Positions 7,151 to 15,874 of a stretch of 64,000 nucleotides of DNA are shown one piece after another. A program made the position numbers and the translations under genes. Position 1 is the first letter of the stretch, and each line of letters starts with the position of its first letter. The notes under the pieces were generated by a model. It was not told the origin of the DNA, did no database searches, and was given only the letters and a program-made list of their open reading frames with translations. The DNA is from Actinoplanes couchii (GTDB taxonomy: Bacteria; Actinomycetota; Actinomycetes; Mycobacteriales; Micromonosporaceae): contig NZ_BOMG01000096.1 of assembly GCF_016862075.1 (NCBI RefSeq), positions 1 through 64,000 of the forward strand. Reading direction: 5' to 3'.

Positions 7151-7339
7151 GCTGGTTCACCCCGTCCGCCAGGCGGGGTGTCGTAAGAGGGAACCCGGTG
7201 CGATACCGGGACTGCCCCGCAGCGGTGAGTGGGAACGAAAGCCGTCATCAAGCACTGGGCTGGTGAGACAGCCTGGGAAGCGACGGCCGGTAGGTGGCTG
7301 GTGTTCAAGCCGTGCCCGCGAGTCCGAAGACCTGCCAGC
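7151..7339 (+). promoter_or_regulatory. Cobalamin riboswitch upstream of metE
   Basis: A full-length cobalamin aptamer: P1 gctgg (7151-7155) with ccagc (7335-7339), gagggaacccggtgcgatac, the core cgggactgccccgcagcgg, then cactgggctggtgagacag, and a closing agtccgaagacctgcc. It precedes metE, the cobalamin-independent methionine synthase, which is commonly switched off when B12 allows MetH to work. Downstream, ccttccc (7415-7421) is exactly complementary to gggaagg (7455-7461), the metE Shine-Dalgarno region, which suggests translational control. Confidence 0.9.
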
Positions 7340-7469
7340 GCTGCGCCCGCCGTCCGGTGGGCGCCGCCGGCGACCTCTCGGGAGGGTCAGGGCGGAAGCC
7401 CGGCCGTCGCCGTGCCTTCCCCTGTCCTCGTGTGCTCGTCGCCGGGAACTTCGAGGGAAGGACTCCCTG

Positions 7470-9707
7470 GTGAGCAACACCTTCGGGCAGAGCACCGTGC
7501 TCGGCTATCCGCGCATCGGCGCCAACCGGGAACTGAAGAAGGCGGTCGAGGCCTACTGGGCCGGCAAGATCGGCGCCGCCGAGCTGGAGAACACTGCCGC
7601 CGGGCTGCGGGCCGAGGTCTGGCAGCAGCTGCGCAACGCCCGCCTGGACGCCATCCCGTCCAACACGTTCTCCTACTACGACCACGTCCTGGACACCGCC
7701 GTCGCGGTCGGCGCCATCCCGGCCCGCTTCACCAGGCTCGGCTTCTCCGGGCTGAACACCTACTTCGCGATGGCCCGCGGTGTCGACGCCGAACCCGCGC
7801 TGGAACTGACCAAGTGGTTCGCCACCAACTACCACTACCTGGTTCCCGAGATCGACGCGGACACGACCTTCACCCCCGACCCCGCAAAACCGCTTGCCGA
7901 GTACGCCGAGGCCAAGGCCCTGGGCATCGAGACCCGCCCGGTGCTGGTCGGCCCGGCCACGTTCCTGCTCCTGGCCAAGGGCACGGACCCGTTCGCCCGC
8001 CTCGACGAGCTGGTCGAGGTGTACGCCACGATCCTCAACTGTCTCGCCGATGCCGGTGTGGCCTGGGTGCAGCTGGATGAGCCGGCCTACGTCGCCGACC
8101 GCACCCTGGACGAACTCGACGCCCTGCAGCGGGTCTACACCCGTCTCGGCGAACTCGAACACCGGCCGAAGATCTTCGTGGCCACGTACTTCGGGGAACT
8201 CGGCGACGCCCTGCCGGTCCTGCTGACAGCCCCGATCGAGGCGATCGGGGTGGACCTGGTCGCCGGCCCCGGCAACCTGGCCCGCCTAATTGCCGCCGGC
8301 CCGCTGGGCAACAAGACCATCGTCGCCGGGCTGGTCGACGGGCACAACATCTGGCGCACCGACCTGCGGGCCGCGATCACCACCGGCGCCGCCGTGACCG
8401 CCCTGGCCGACCACGTGGCCGTGTCCACCTCCTGCTCGCTGCTGCACGTGCCGGTAGACCTGTCCGTGGAGACCCGGCTCGCGCCGGAGCTGTTCGAACG
8501 GCTCGCGTTCGCCCGGCAGAAGGTCGACGAGGTGGTGCTGCTCGGCAAGGCGCTGCGCGACGGCACCGCGCACGTGCCGGCGCCGCTACCCGCCGCCCCC
8601 GCGGCCTGGCGCAACGACGACGTCCGGGCCCGCCTCGCCGCCCTGACCCCGGCCGACCGGCAGCGCGGCGACTACGAGCAGCGTGCGACGGCGCAGCAGG
8701 CGCGGCTGAACCTGCCGGAGCTGCCGACCACCACGATCGGCTCGTTCCCGCAGACCGCCGAGCTGCGCAAGGCCCGCGCCGAACTGCGTGCCGGCACCCT
8801 GGACGCCGACGGTTACACCGAGCGGATGCGCTCCGAGGTCGAACACGTCATCCGGCTGCAGGAGCGGCTCGGCCTAGACGTGCTGGTGCACGGCGAACCG
8901 GAACGCAACGACATGGTGCAGTACTTCGGGGAGCAGCTCGACGGGTTCGCGGCCACCGATCACGGCTGGGTCCAGTCCTACGGATCCCGCTGCGTGCGCC
9001 CGCCGATCATCTACGGCGACGTCGCCCGCAAGACCCCGATGACCGTCCCGTGGTCGACGTTCGCACAGTCGCTGACCGCCAAGCCGGTCAAGGGCATGCT
9101 CACCGGCCCGGTCACCATCCTGGCCTGGTCGTTCGTGCGCACCGACCAGCCCCTGGCCGACACCGCCGACCAGGTCGGCCTCGCGCTGCGGGACGAGACC
9201 ACCGACCTGCAGGCGGCCGGGATCACGGTGATCCAGGTCGACGAACCCGCCCTGCGCGAGACGCTGCCGCTGCGCAAGGCAGCCCAGAAGGCGTACCTGG
9301 ACTGGGCAGTCGGCGCGTTCCGGCTCGCCACCAGCGGCGTCGCCGACGACACCCAGATCCACACCCACCTGTGCTACTCCGAGTTCGGTGAGGTCATCAC
9401 CGCGATCGACGCCCTAGACGCCGACGTCACCAGCATCGAGGCGTCCCGCTCCAAGATGGAGGTCCTCGACGACCTCGCCGCCATCGGCTACAGCCGCGGT
9501 GTCGGCCCCGGTGTCTGGGACATCCACTCCCCCCGGGTGCCGTCCCAGGACGAGGTCACCGAGTCGCTGCGCCGCGCGGTCGGCGCCGTCCCGGCTCGCC
9601 GGCTGTGGGTCAACCCGGACTGCGGCCTGAAGACCCGCGGCTACCCGGAGACCGAGGCGTCGCTGAAGCACCTGGTCGCGGCAGCCGCCGCGGTCCGCGG
9701 ACAGTAA
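7470..9707 (+). CDS. metE: Cobalamin-independent methionine synthase MetE
   Basis: A 745-aa 5-methyltetrahydropteroyltriglutamate-homocysteine methyltransferase, the last step of methionine synthesis without B12. The length is right for the two-barrel enzyme. The N-terminal half starts GYPRIGANRELKKA; the C-terminal catalytic half carries the zinc ligands H633 and C635 (IHTHLCYSEFG) and C718 (NPDCGLKTR), plus LPTTTIGSFPQT and GEPERNDMVQYFGEQL. The GTG start at 7470 follows gagggaag and lies at the end of the B12 riboswitch leader, so longer frames upstream are leader sequence. It should be repressed by cobalamin. Confidence 0.97.
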   Translation: MSNTFGQSTVLGYPRIGANRELKKAVEAYWAGKIGAAELENTAAGLRAEVWQQLRNARLDAIPSNTFSYYDHVLDTAVAVGAIPARFTRLGFSGLNTYFAMARGVDAEPALELTKWFATNYHYLVPEIDADTTFTPDPAKPLAEYAEAKALGIETRPVLVGPATFLLLAKGTDPFARLDELVEVYATILNCLADAGVAWVQLDEPAYVADRTLDELDALQRVYTRLGELEHRPKIFVATYFGELGDALPVLLTAPIEAIGVDLVAGPGNLARLIAAGPLGNKTIVAGLVDGHNIWRTDLRAAITTGAAVTALADHVAVSTSCSLLHVPVDLSVETRLAPELFERLAFARQKVDEVVLLGKALRDGTAHVPAPLPAAPAAWRNDDVRARLAALTPADRQRGDYEQRATAQQARLNLPELPTTTIGSFPQTAELRKARAELRAGTLDADGYTERMRSEVEHVIRLQERLGLDVLVHGEPERNDMVQYFGEQLDGFAATDHGWVQSYGSRCVRPPIIYGDVARKTPMTVPWSTFAQSLTAKPVKGMLTGPVTILAWSFVRTDQPLADTADQVGLALRDETTDLQAAGITVIQVDEPALRETLPLRKAAQKAYLDWAVGAFRLATSGVADDTQIHTHLCYSEFGEVITAIDALDADVTSIEASRSKMEVLDDLAAIGYSRGVGPGVWDIHSPRVPSQDEVTESLRRAVGAVPARRLWVNPDCGLKTRGYPETEASLKHLVAAAAAVRGQ

Positions 9708-9716
9708 TCCCCCGCA

Positions 9717-9748
9717 GCGGGGCGGAACCTTGCCGGGTTCCGCCCCGC
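9717..9748. terminator. Bidirectional hairpin terminator between metE and the nik operon
   Basis: A perfect 13-bp stem (gcggggcggaacc 9717-9729 with ggttccgccccgc 9736-9748) has a 6-nt loop, 10 bp after the metE stop, followed by gcccctttcc. It lies between convergent transcription units and can serve both, although the nikE stop is 157 bp away. Confidence 0.75.
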
Positions 9749-9904
9749 GCCCCTTTCCGTTCCGCGCTCGAGGTGGTCCGGACGGTCGACCCGCGGATCG
9801 CTGACGAACGACCCCAACGGCGCCTGGTACACCTCCGGCATCCGCGCCGGCCGTCGTTCACCGACCGGCGACCATCATCGATGCGCTACGACCGGACGTG
9901 ATCG

Positions 9905-10552
9905 TCAGATCAGCTCCTCGACTCGGGTGGTCCAGCGTTTCAGCAGGGCCGGGTCGTGGCTTACCACCAGGACGCCCATGTTGTGGTGGTGTTGTTCTTC
10001 GGTGATCACGGCGGCTACGTGGGCCTGGGTGGAGGCGTCGAGCATGGTGGTGGCCTCGTCGCAGAGCAGGTAGGCCGGGCGGTGGGCCAGGGCCCGGGCC
10101 AGGCAGGCGCGTTGCAGCTGGCCGTCGCTGACCGCGTGTGGTTGGCGGGCCAGCAGGTCGGGGGTGAGGCCGGTGCGGTCGGCGAGTTCGGCGACGCGGG
10201 TCTCGATCGTGTCGCGGGGGTGGCCGGTGGCACGCAGGGGTTCGGCGATCAGGTCGGTGAGCGACAGCCGTGGGTCGCTGGCGGCGCGGGGGCTCTGGAA
10301 GAGCAGGCCGATACGGGTGCGGATCTGCGGTGGGACACGGTGCCGGGCCCCGGTGACGGGTGTGCCGTCGAGGCTGACGTGCCCGGTGGTGGGTTCGTGC
10401 AGGAGTGCGAGGACGCGTACCAGAGTGGATTTTCCGCAACCGGAAGGGCCGCGGAGTCCGACCGTCTCGCCGGGCTCGACCGACAGTGATACCTCGGAGA
10501 GAACTTGGCGGCCGCGGTAGCCGGCGGTGATGGCGTGGGCCTGCAGTGTCAT
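9905..10552 (-). CDS. nikE: Nickel/peptide ABC transporter ATPase (NikE-like)
   Basis: A 215-aa ATPase subunit of a nickel/oligopeptide-type importer. It has Walker A GPSGCGKST, Q-loop FQSPRAA, an unusual signature VSDGQLQR instead of LSGGQ, Walker B LLCDEATTMLD and the switch VVSHD. It lacks the C-terminal oligopeptide-binding extension (about 60-100 residues shorter than OppF/DppF), as in NikE. ATG 10552 overlaps the nikD stop in an ATGA. It is the last gene of a nikABCDE-order operon. The nickel assignment comes from the Nur-like box and sodF next door; sequence alone would also allow dipeptides. Confidence 0.8.
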   Translation of the reverse strand: MTLQAHAITAGYRGRQVLSEVSLSVEPGETVGLRGPSGCGKSTLVRVLALLHEPTTGHVSLDGTPVTGARHRVPPQIRTRIGLLFQSPRAASDPRLSLTDLIAEPLRATGHPRDTIETRVAELADRTGLTPDLLARQPHAVSDGQLQRACLARALAHRPAYLLCDEATTMLDASTQAHVAAVITEEQHHHNMGVLVVSHDPALLKRWTTRVEELI

Positions 10553-11463
10553 ACCGCGACCTCGGTGTGCAGGGGGTGGTGGCAGGCGACCGGTCCGGTC
10601 GGCGGGGTGGCGCAGGTAGTGTCGGCACGGGGGCAGCGCGGGGCGAAGGCGCACCCCGGCGGGAGCGCGGTCAGCATGGGCGGGTGGCCGGGGATGGGCC
10701 GGAACTCACGGTCGGGAAGAGCTTTCAAGAGCGCCGCCGTGTACGGGTGGGCAGGCTCGGTGAAGACGCCGGTGGCGGGCCGGTGTTCGACGATGCGGCT
10801 GGCGTACATCACGGCGACGGTGTCGGCGACGCGTTCGGCGGCGGCCAGGTCGTGGGTGATCAGCAGGACGGCGCCGCCGTTGTCGCAGCGGCGGCGCAGC
10901 AGGTCGAGGGTGTGGTCGACGAGGGGGCGGTCGAGGCCGGTGGTGGGTTCGTCGGCGATCAGCAGGGGTGGGTCGGTGGCCAGGGCGAGTGCGGTGACCA
11001 GGCGCTGGGCCATGCCGCCGGAGAGCTGGAACGGGTAGCGGTCCAGGTCGGCGGGGTCGAATCCGGCGTCGGCGGCGACCCGGTCGGCGGTTTTCGGGTC
11101 GCGGTCGTGGGCGCGCAGTGTCTCGGCGAGCAGTGTGCGGCCGGTGCGCACTGCGGTGAGGGCGGTGGCCGGGCTCTGCGGGATCAGGCCGATCTTCCGG
11201 CCGCGGATCTGCCGGGCCAGCACCTTCTCGCCGCTGTGCAGCAGGTCGGTGCCGTCGACGGTGGCGTGCCCGCTGACCTCGGCGTTGGCGGGGAGCAGGC
11301 CGAGCAGGGCGTGGGCGAGGACGGACTTGCCGCACCCCGATTCACCCACGACGGCGAGCAGCTCGCCCGCCCGTACCCGCAGATGAAGGTCTGTCACGGC
11401 CTGGACCACCGCATCGCGCAACCGGAATCGCACGCTCAGGCCCTCGGTGTGCAGCAGTGTCAT
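10549..11463 (-). CDS. nikD: Nickel/peptide ABC transporter ATPase (NikD-like)
   Basis: A 304-aa ATPase with Walker A GESGCGKS, Q-loop IPQSPATAL, canonical signature LSGGMAQR and Walker B LLIADEPTTGLD. The C-terminal oligopeptide/nickel transporter extension contains the Cys pattern GCAFAPRCPRADTTC. That extension helps tell this family from other ABC ATPases. ATG 11463 overlaps the nikC stop by 4 bp. It pairs with the shorter ATPase that follows to drive the NikB/NikC permeases. Confidence 0.82.
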   Translation of the reverse strand: MTLLHTEGLSVRFRLRDAVVQAVTDLHLRVRAGELLAVVGESGCGKSVLAHALLGLLPANAEVSGHATVDGTDLLHSGEKVLARQIRGRKIGLIPQSPATALTAVRTGRTLLAETLRAHDRDPKTADRVAADAGFDPADLDRYPFQLSGGMAQRLVTALALATDPPLLIADEPTTGLDRPLVDHTLDLLRRRCDNGGAVLLITHDLAAAERVADTVAVMYASRIVEHRPATGVFTEPAHPYTAALLKALPDREFRPIPGHPPMLTALPPGCAFAPRCPRADTTCATPPTGPVACHHPLHTEVAV

Positions 11464-12284
11464 AGGTCGAGCTCCGCTCGGGCTCGGGGGTCGAGTCGGT
11501 CGCGCCAGCGGGTGGCGAGCGCGGCGATGGCCAGGGTGACCACGATGATGAGCAGGCCGGGCACGATGCTGGCCCACCAGGAGCCGGTGAGCAGCGACCG
11601 CTGACCGTCATTGATCATGTTGCCGAGGGACGCCAGGTGCGGTGGCAGGCCGAGGCCGAGGAACGACAGCGAGGTCTCGTGCCAGACCGCGTGCGGGATC
11701 ATCAGGGTGGTGGCGAGGGCGATCTTCGGTAGTACGTGCGGCAGCAGGTGCCGGGTGAGCACGCGGCGCCGGCTCGCTCCGCCGGCGATGGCGGCGTCGA
11801 TGAAGGGGCGGGTGCGCAGCGACAGCAGTTCGGAGCGCACGATGCGGGCGGTGGACAGCCAGTGGGTCAGGCCGATGGACAGGATGACCGCGCCGAGGCT
11901 GGGGCGCAGCATCGCGACGATGAAGATGCCGAGCAGCAGGTGCGGCAGGGCGGCGAGGGTGTCGATCAGGCGCATCAGGACCCGGTCGGTCCAGCCGCCG
12001 AGCAGGCCGGCGAGTCCGCCGACGATGCCGCCGAGCAGCGACGCGGCGAGGGCGGCGACGATGCCGACCAGGACGGAGACCCGCAGGCCGTAGATGCTGC
12101 GGTGCAGTACGTCGCGGCCCAGGTCGTCGGTGCCGCCGGGGTGTCCGGGTGACGGTGACAGCCCGACGTGGGCGAGGTCGACGGCGCTCTGATCGAGAGG
12201 CCAGATCACCGGTACGAGCAGGGTGGCCCCCAGGGCGGCCACCAGGGTCAGCTGTGCGGCCCGGAGCAGGGTGCGGTCAGCCAT
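11460..12284 (-). CDS. nikC: Nickel/peptide ABC transporter permease (NikC-like)
   Basis: A 274-aa BPD-type permease. A first helix (about residues 9-29) is followed by a loop with HPGGTDDLGRDVLHRSIYG, the conserved mark of DppC/NikC proteins. Four or five more helices and the EAA-like ATPase-contact segment IVRSELLSLRTRPFIDAAIAGGASRRR follow (written here in two parts: residues about 150-158 and 159-172). It is co-translated with its neighbours (8-bp and 4-bp overlaps). It forms the membrane channel with NikB. Confidence 0.82.
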   Translation of the reverse strand: MADRTLLRAAQLTLVAALGATLLVPVIWPLDQSAVDLAHVGLSPSPGHPGGTDDLGRDVLHRSIYGLRVSVLVGIVAALAASLLGGIVGGLAGLLGGWTDRVLMRLIDTLAALPHLLLGIFIVAMLRPSLGAVILSIGLTHWLSTARIVRSELLSLRTRPFIDAAIAGGASRRRVLTRHLLPHVLPKIALATTLMIPHAVWHETSLSFLGLGLPPHLASLGNMINDGQRSLLTGSWWASIVPGLLIIVVTLAIAALATRWRDRLDPRARAELDL

Positions 12285-13242
12285 CGATGCGCACCCGGGG
12301 GTCGGCGGCCGTGTACGCCAGGTCGGTGCACAGGTTGGCCAGCAGCACGACCGCGGTGGTGATCAGGGTGATCGCGGCCAGCAGCGGGAAGTCGCTGCCG
12401 AGGGCGGCCTGCACGCTGACCGCGCCCAGGCCGGGTAGTGAGAACACCGTCTCGACCAGCACCGATCCGCCGACGAGTTCGGGCAGGTGGGTGCCGACCA
12501 GGGTGAGGAACGGCAGCAGGGCGGTGCGCAGGGCGTGACCGAACAGCACGGTACGGCCGCGCAGCCCGCGGGCCCGGGCGGCCAGGACGTGGTCGTCGCG
12601 CAGGCTGTCGGCGACCGAGTCGCGGACGAACAGCAGGAACCAGGGCGCCTGCGAGACGGTCAGGACGGCCACCGGCAGGACCAGGTGATGGGCGACGTCG
12701 CCGAAGGTGGTCGAGGTGGCGGTCACGTCGGTCAGCCCGCCGGCCGGGAACCAGCCGAGGGCCAGGGCGAAGACCGCGATCGCGGCGAGGGCCAGCCAGA
12801 ACACCGGCATCGACTCCACCGCGTAGGCGGCGGCCCGGATGCCACGATCGAACAGTCCGCCGCGGCGGTACGCGGCGATGGTGCCGAGGAGCAGGCTGCC
12901 GGCCAGGACCACGGCGAGGGTGACGCCGATCAGCAGCAGGGTCCAGCCGGCCCGGGCGGCGATCACCGCGCCCACCGGTTCGTGCCGGGACGTGGACCAG
13001 CCCAGGTCTCCTTGGAACAGGTTGCCCAGCCAGCGGGCGTACTGCACCGGGAGCGGGTCGTCGACGCCCCAGTTCGCGCGGATCTGGGCGAGGTTCGCCG
13101 GGTCGGTGGTGAAGGCGGTGGCTCCGGCGTACTGCATGGCCGGGTCCATCGGGGACGCGGCGCCGAGCAGGAACATGCCGATGCTGGTGGCGAACAGCAC
13201 CGGTACGGCGACGGCGAGCCGTCGCCGTACCAGCTTGATCAC
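12277..13242 (-). CDS. nikB: Nickel/peptide ABC transporter permease (NikB-like)
   Basis: A 321-aa BPD-type permease of the DppB/NikB type. The N-terminal helix VAVPVLFATSIGMFLLG precedes a periplasmic-side loop containing the ANWGVDDPLPVQYARWL motif. Five further helices follow, with the EAA-like loop HVLAARARGLRGRTVL. GTG 13242 is chosen because it gives a GTGA overlap with the nikA stop and begins right before the basic cap IKLVRRRL. Longer frames upstream would run into nikA. Confidence 0.82.
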   Translation of the reverse strand: MIKLVRRRLAVAVPVLFATSIGMFLLGAASPMDPAMQYAGATAFTTDPANLAQIRANWGVDDPLPVQYARWLGNLFQGDLGWSTSRHEPVGAVIAARAGWTLLLIGVTLAVVLAGSLLLGTIAAYRRGGLFDRGIRAAAYAVESMPVFWLALAAIAVFALALGWFPAGGLTDVTATSTTFGDVAHHLVLPVAVLTVSQAPWFLLFVRDSVADSLRDDHVLAARARGLRGRTVLFGHALRTALLPFLTLVGTHLPELVGGSVLVETVFSLPGLGAVSVQAALGSDFPLLAAITLITTAVVLLANLCTDLAYTAADPRVRIDG

Positions 13243-14801
13243 GCCCGGGTCCAGGTGTGCAGGTTCCACCAGATGCTGTTCTCGACACCGTGCTCGTGGG
13301 CTTCGACGCGGGGGCTGACACCGTTGACACCGTCGCGGACCACGTAGGTGTGCTGCAGGTAGGTCAGGAAGATCCACGGCACGTCGGCGGCGAGCTGCTT
13401 CTGGAACGTCGTGTAGGCGTCCTTGCGGTTGTCCGGCCGGCTCCGGCCGTCCTGCAGTGCCTGGTCCACCACGGCGGAGTGGTAGGAGCCGGGGTTGTAG
13501 TAGCCCTGCTCGGCGAAGTCGGAGCGGAACAACTTGTAGGAGACGAAGTCTGGGTCGTACGGGTTGCCGAAGCCCATGATCAATGCGTCGGACCTCATCC
13601 GCGGGGTGATCGCGTCCCAGGTCAGGCCTTCGGGCTTGATCTCGATGCCGGCTTTCTTCGCGTCCGCGGTCACGGCGAGCGCGAGTTCCTTGCGCAGGCT
13701 GTCGGTGGCCGGGTACATCAGGGTGAAGGTGGCCCGCTGCCCGTTCTTGGCGCGGATGCCGTCGGCGCCGGCCGTCCAGCCGGCGTCGTCGAGCAGCTTC
13801 CCGGCCGCCGCGGTGTCGGCGCTGCCGGTGCCCGCGACCGACGGTTCGGCGTACTCCGAGGTCGGCGGGACCGGGCCGTACGCGGGTTCACCGGCGCCGG
13901 CGAGCACCCCGGTGACCATGGCGGACCGGTCGGCGGCCACGTTCAGCGCCTTGCGGACGGCGAGGTCGCCGGTGACCGGGTTCTTCATCGGCAGCATGAC
14001 GCCGCGGTAGTCGGCGGTCGGCACCTTGTGCACGCCGAAGCCCGGGAACGGTGTCGCCAGCTTCGGCGCGAGTTCGACCGCGTCGAACTCGCCGGCCCGG
14101 GTCCGCTGGGCGCGTACGTTGTCGTCGGCGACGAACGCGACCACGACCGCGCTGGTGGCCGGTTTGCCGCCCCACCAGGTGTCGTTGGCGGTGAGCTGGA
14201 GTTTGTCGCCGGGTGTCCAGGCGGTCACCTGGTAGGGACCGGTGCCGACCGGCTGGCGGTTGAACGCGGCCTTGTTGATGTCCTGGCCGGTCAGGGCCTT
14301 GGCCGGGACGATGCCCAGGACCAGGCGCTGCAGGAACGGGGCGTAGGCGTATTTGAGCGTGAAGACGACAGTGGACGCGTCGGTGGCCTCGACCTTGTCG
14401 AGCATGTCCAGGTCCGAGCGCAGCAGCGAGTCCACCTCGGGGTCCATCACCGACCGGTAGGTGAACACGACGTCGTCGGCGGTCAGTGCGGTGCCGTCGT
14501 GGAAGGTGACGCCGCCGCGCAGTTCGGCGGTGACGGTGGTGCCGTTCACGACCGGCAGTTCGGCGGCGAGCGCCGGGATCAGGGTGTTCTGTGCGTCGCG
14601 GGCGACCAGGCCGTCGAAGATCAGCGAGGCGCCGTCGGTGCCGTACCCGAGGATCGGGTTGAGGGTGTCGGGTTCACCGGCGGTCGCGACGACGAGCGGC
14701 TTCGTGCTGCTCGACGCGGTGCCGGCGTCCGGATTCGAGCAGGCCGTGAGGCTCACGGCGGTCAGCAGGGCGAGGGTGAGGGGCAGTGTCCTGCGCAGCA
14801 T
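13239..14801 (-). CDS. nikA: Nickel/peptide-binding lipoprotein (NikA-like)
   Basis: A 520-aa extracytoplasmic solute-binding protein of the SBP_bac_5 family, anchored as a lipoprotein: signal MLRRTLPLTLALLTAVSLTAC with Cys in the lipobox LTAC (residues 18-21). Family motifs include LVVATAGEPDTLNPIL, GVTFHDGTALTADDVVFTYR (about residues 96-115) and NRQPVGTGPYQV. First gene of the five-gene importer operon. ATG 14801 gives the cleanest signal peptide; a GTG nine bases upstream is possible. A 17-bp Nur-like palindrome lies 62 bp upstream, so nickel repression is likely. Without that context the substrate could equally be a peptide. Confidence 0.82.
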   Translation of the reverse strand: MLRRTLPLTLALLTAVSLTACSNPDAGTASSSTKPLVVATAGEPDTLNPILGYGTDGASLIFDGLVARDAQNTLIPALAAELPVVNGTTVTAELRGGVTFHDGTALTADDVVFTYRSVMDPEVDSLLRSDLDMLDKVEATDASTVVFTLKYAYAPFLQRLVLGIVPAKALTGQDINKAAFNRQPVGTGPYQVTAWTPGDKLQLTANDTWWGGKPATSAVVVAFVADDNVRAQRTRAGEFDAVELAPKLATPFPGFGVHKVPTADYRGVMLPMKNPVTGDLAVRKALNVAADRSAMVTGVLAGAGEPAYGPVPPTSEYAEPSVAGTGSADTAAAGKLLDDAGWTAGADGIRAKNGQRATFTLMYPATDSLRKELALAVTADAKKAGIEIKPEGLTWDAITPRMRSDALIMGFGNPYDPDFVSYKLFRSDFAEQGYYNPGSYHSAVVDQALQDGRSRPDNRKDAYTTFQKQLAADVPWIFLTYLQHTYVVRDGVNGVSPRVEAHEHGVENSIWWNLHTWTRA

Positions 14802-14862
14802 GGGACTCACTTCGGTCGGGACATCGATCGACGTCAGGGCCGTTGCCGCAATCCTGTACTAA

Positions 14863-14879
14863 TTGCCAGATAATGGCAA
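14863..14879 (-). promoter_or_regulatory. Nur-like (nickel uptake regulator) box upstream of nikA
   Basis: TTGCC-agataat-GGCAA, a perfect 5-7-5 inverted repeat. It matches the TTGC...GCAA 17-bp layout described for Streptomyces Nur boxes and the element before sodF in this window. It lies 61 bp before the nikA ATG. Confidence 0.65.
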
Positions 14880-14898
14880 TAAGCCCGGATGATCTCGT

Positions 14899-15005
14899 CA
14901 CGCGTACCACGGCGGTGCCGCGAAGCACTGTGCGTAGACCGTGTGCAGCCGGTCCTGGTGGGCGCGCAGTCGCTCGGCGGTCGCCGCCGTGATCGTGTAC
15001 AGGAC
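14899..15005 (-). pseudogene. N-terminal fragment of a GNAT-like protein
   Basis: Directly after the stop at 15006, and in the same frame, the minus strand reads VLYTITAATAERLRAHQDRL and then HTVYAQCFAAPPWYA before a TGA at 14899-14901. AERL..H.D.L..VY...F..PPW is the usual opening of GNAT acetyltransferases. No ATG or GTG start is present and the rest of the domain is missing, so this looks like a remnant. Confidence 0.35.
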
Positions 15006-15248
15006 TCAGCCGGCCTCGGCCATCAGCAGGGTCAACTCCTGGACCAGCTCGTCCATGCTCTGCCCGGTCTGGGTGCGGACCAGTGCCAGCGCGAGTTCGG
15101 CGAGCAGCATGAACCCGCGGGTGCGAACGGTGTCGTCGCCGATGGCGCAGAGCAGTTCCTCCGCGCCGGCGAAGTCACCCCGGCTCTTGGCCGCGATGAC
15201 CCCGGCCGCCTGTTGTGCGGCGAGGAAGGCCGGGCCGGCTGCCGTCAC
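15006..15248 (-). CDS. Small conserved protein coupled to sodF
   Basis: An 80-aa protein of unknown function. GTG 15248 overlaps the sodF stop as GTGA, so it is translated with sodF. It is Ala-rich and helical: AFLAAQQAAGVIAAKSRGDF, EELLCAIGDDTV, FMLLAELALALVRTQTGQSM, DELVQELTLLMAEA. There is no signal peptide or catalytic motif. The repeated helical hairpins recall a TPR-like or helical-bundle adaptor. Its position suggests a role tied to iron superoxide dismutase or its nickel-dependent control. Confidence 0.7.
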   Translation of the reverse strand: MTAAGPAFLAAQQAAGVIAAKSRGDFAGAEELLCAIGDDTVRTRGFMLLAELALALVRTQTGQSMDELVQELTLLMAEAG

Positions 15249-15874
15249 GGGGCGACGATCAGCGGGTTGCCGGCGGCGCGGGCCGCGTCGAACCGCTTCG
15301 TCACGTCGGTCCAGTTCACCAGACTCCACAGACGGTCCACGTAGTCCGGGCGCACGTTCTTGTACTGCAGGTAGTAGGCGTGTTCCCAGGCGTCGAAGAC
15401 CAGGATCGGGGTCGAGCCCTGACCGACGTTGCCGTGGTGGTCGTAGACCTGCTCCACGATCAGGCGCTGCGACAGCGGCTCCCAGGCCAGGACACCCCAG
15501 CCGGAGCCCTGCACGCCCTTGGTCGCGGTGGACAGCTGCGCGGAGAACGCCTCGAACGATCCGAAGTGCTCGGTGATCGCGGCTTCCAGGTCACCTTCGG
15601 GACGGTCGGCACTCGCGCCGGGGCGCAGGTTGTTCCAGAAGATCGAGTGCAGCACGTGCCCGGACAGGTTGAACGCCAGGGTCTTCTCCAGCCCGACCAG
15701 CGCGCTGTAGTCGCCCTTGTCCCGGGCCTCGGCCAGCTGGTCGAGGGTGTCGTTGCTGCCCTTGACGTACGCCGCGTGGTGCTTGCTGTGGTGCAGCTCC
15801 AGAATCTGGCCGGACATGGCCGGTTCGAGCGAGCCGTAGTCGTACGGCATGTCGGGGAGCGTGTAAACCGCCAT
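15245..15874 (-). CDS. sodF: Fe/Mn-type superoxide dismutase (SodF)
   Basis: A 209-aa cytoplasmic superoxide dismutase. The first metal His is in ELHHSKHHAAYV (H28); the second is in FNLSGHVLHSIFW; the Asp and last His are in VFDAWEHAYYLQY. The N-terminal hairpin and C-terminal alpha/beta domains are complete. In actinomycetes SodF is the iron enzyme repressed by Nur when nickel lets the nickel SOD work. The 17-bp box at 15908-15924 and the adjacent nickel importer support this. ATG 15874 (spaced from gaagg) is preferred over the GTG one codon earlier. Fe versus Mn use cannot be settled from sequence alone. Confidence 0.93.
   Translation of the reverse strand: MAVYTLPDMPYDYGSLEPAMSGQILELHHSKHHAAYVKGSNDTLDQLAEARDKGDYSALVGLEKTLAFNLSGHVLHSIFWNNLRPGASADRPEGDLEAAITEHFGSFEAFSAQLSTATKGVQGSGWGVLAWEPLSQRLIVEQVYDHHGNVGQGSTPILVFDAWEHAYYLQYKNVRPDYVDRLWSLVNWTDVTKRFDAARAAGNPLIVAP

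Noticed and set aside
9750..9900. Coding remnant between metE and nikE
   Set aside because: Short phrases such as NDPNGAWYTSGIR read like protein, but there is no start, no length and no family match.
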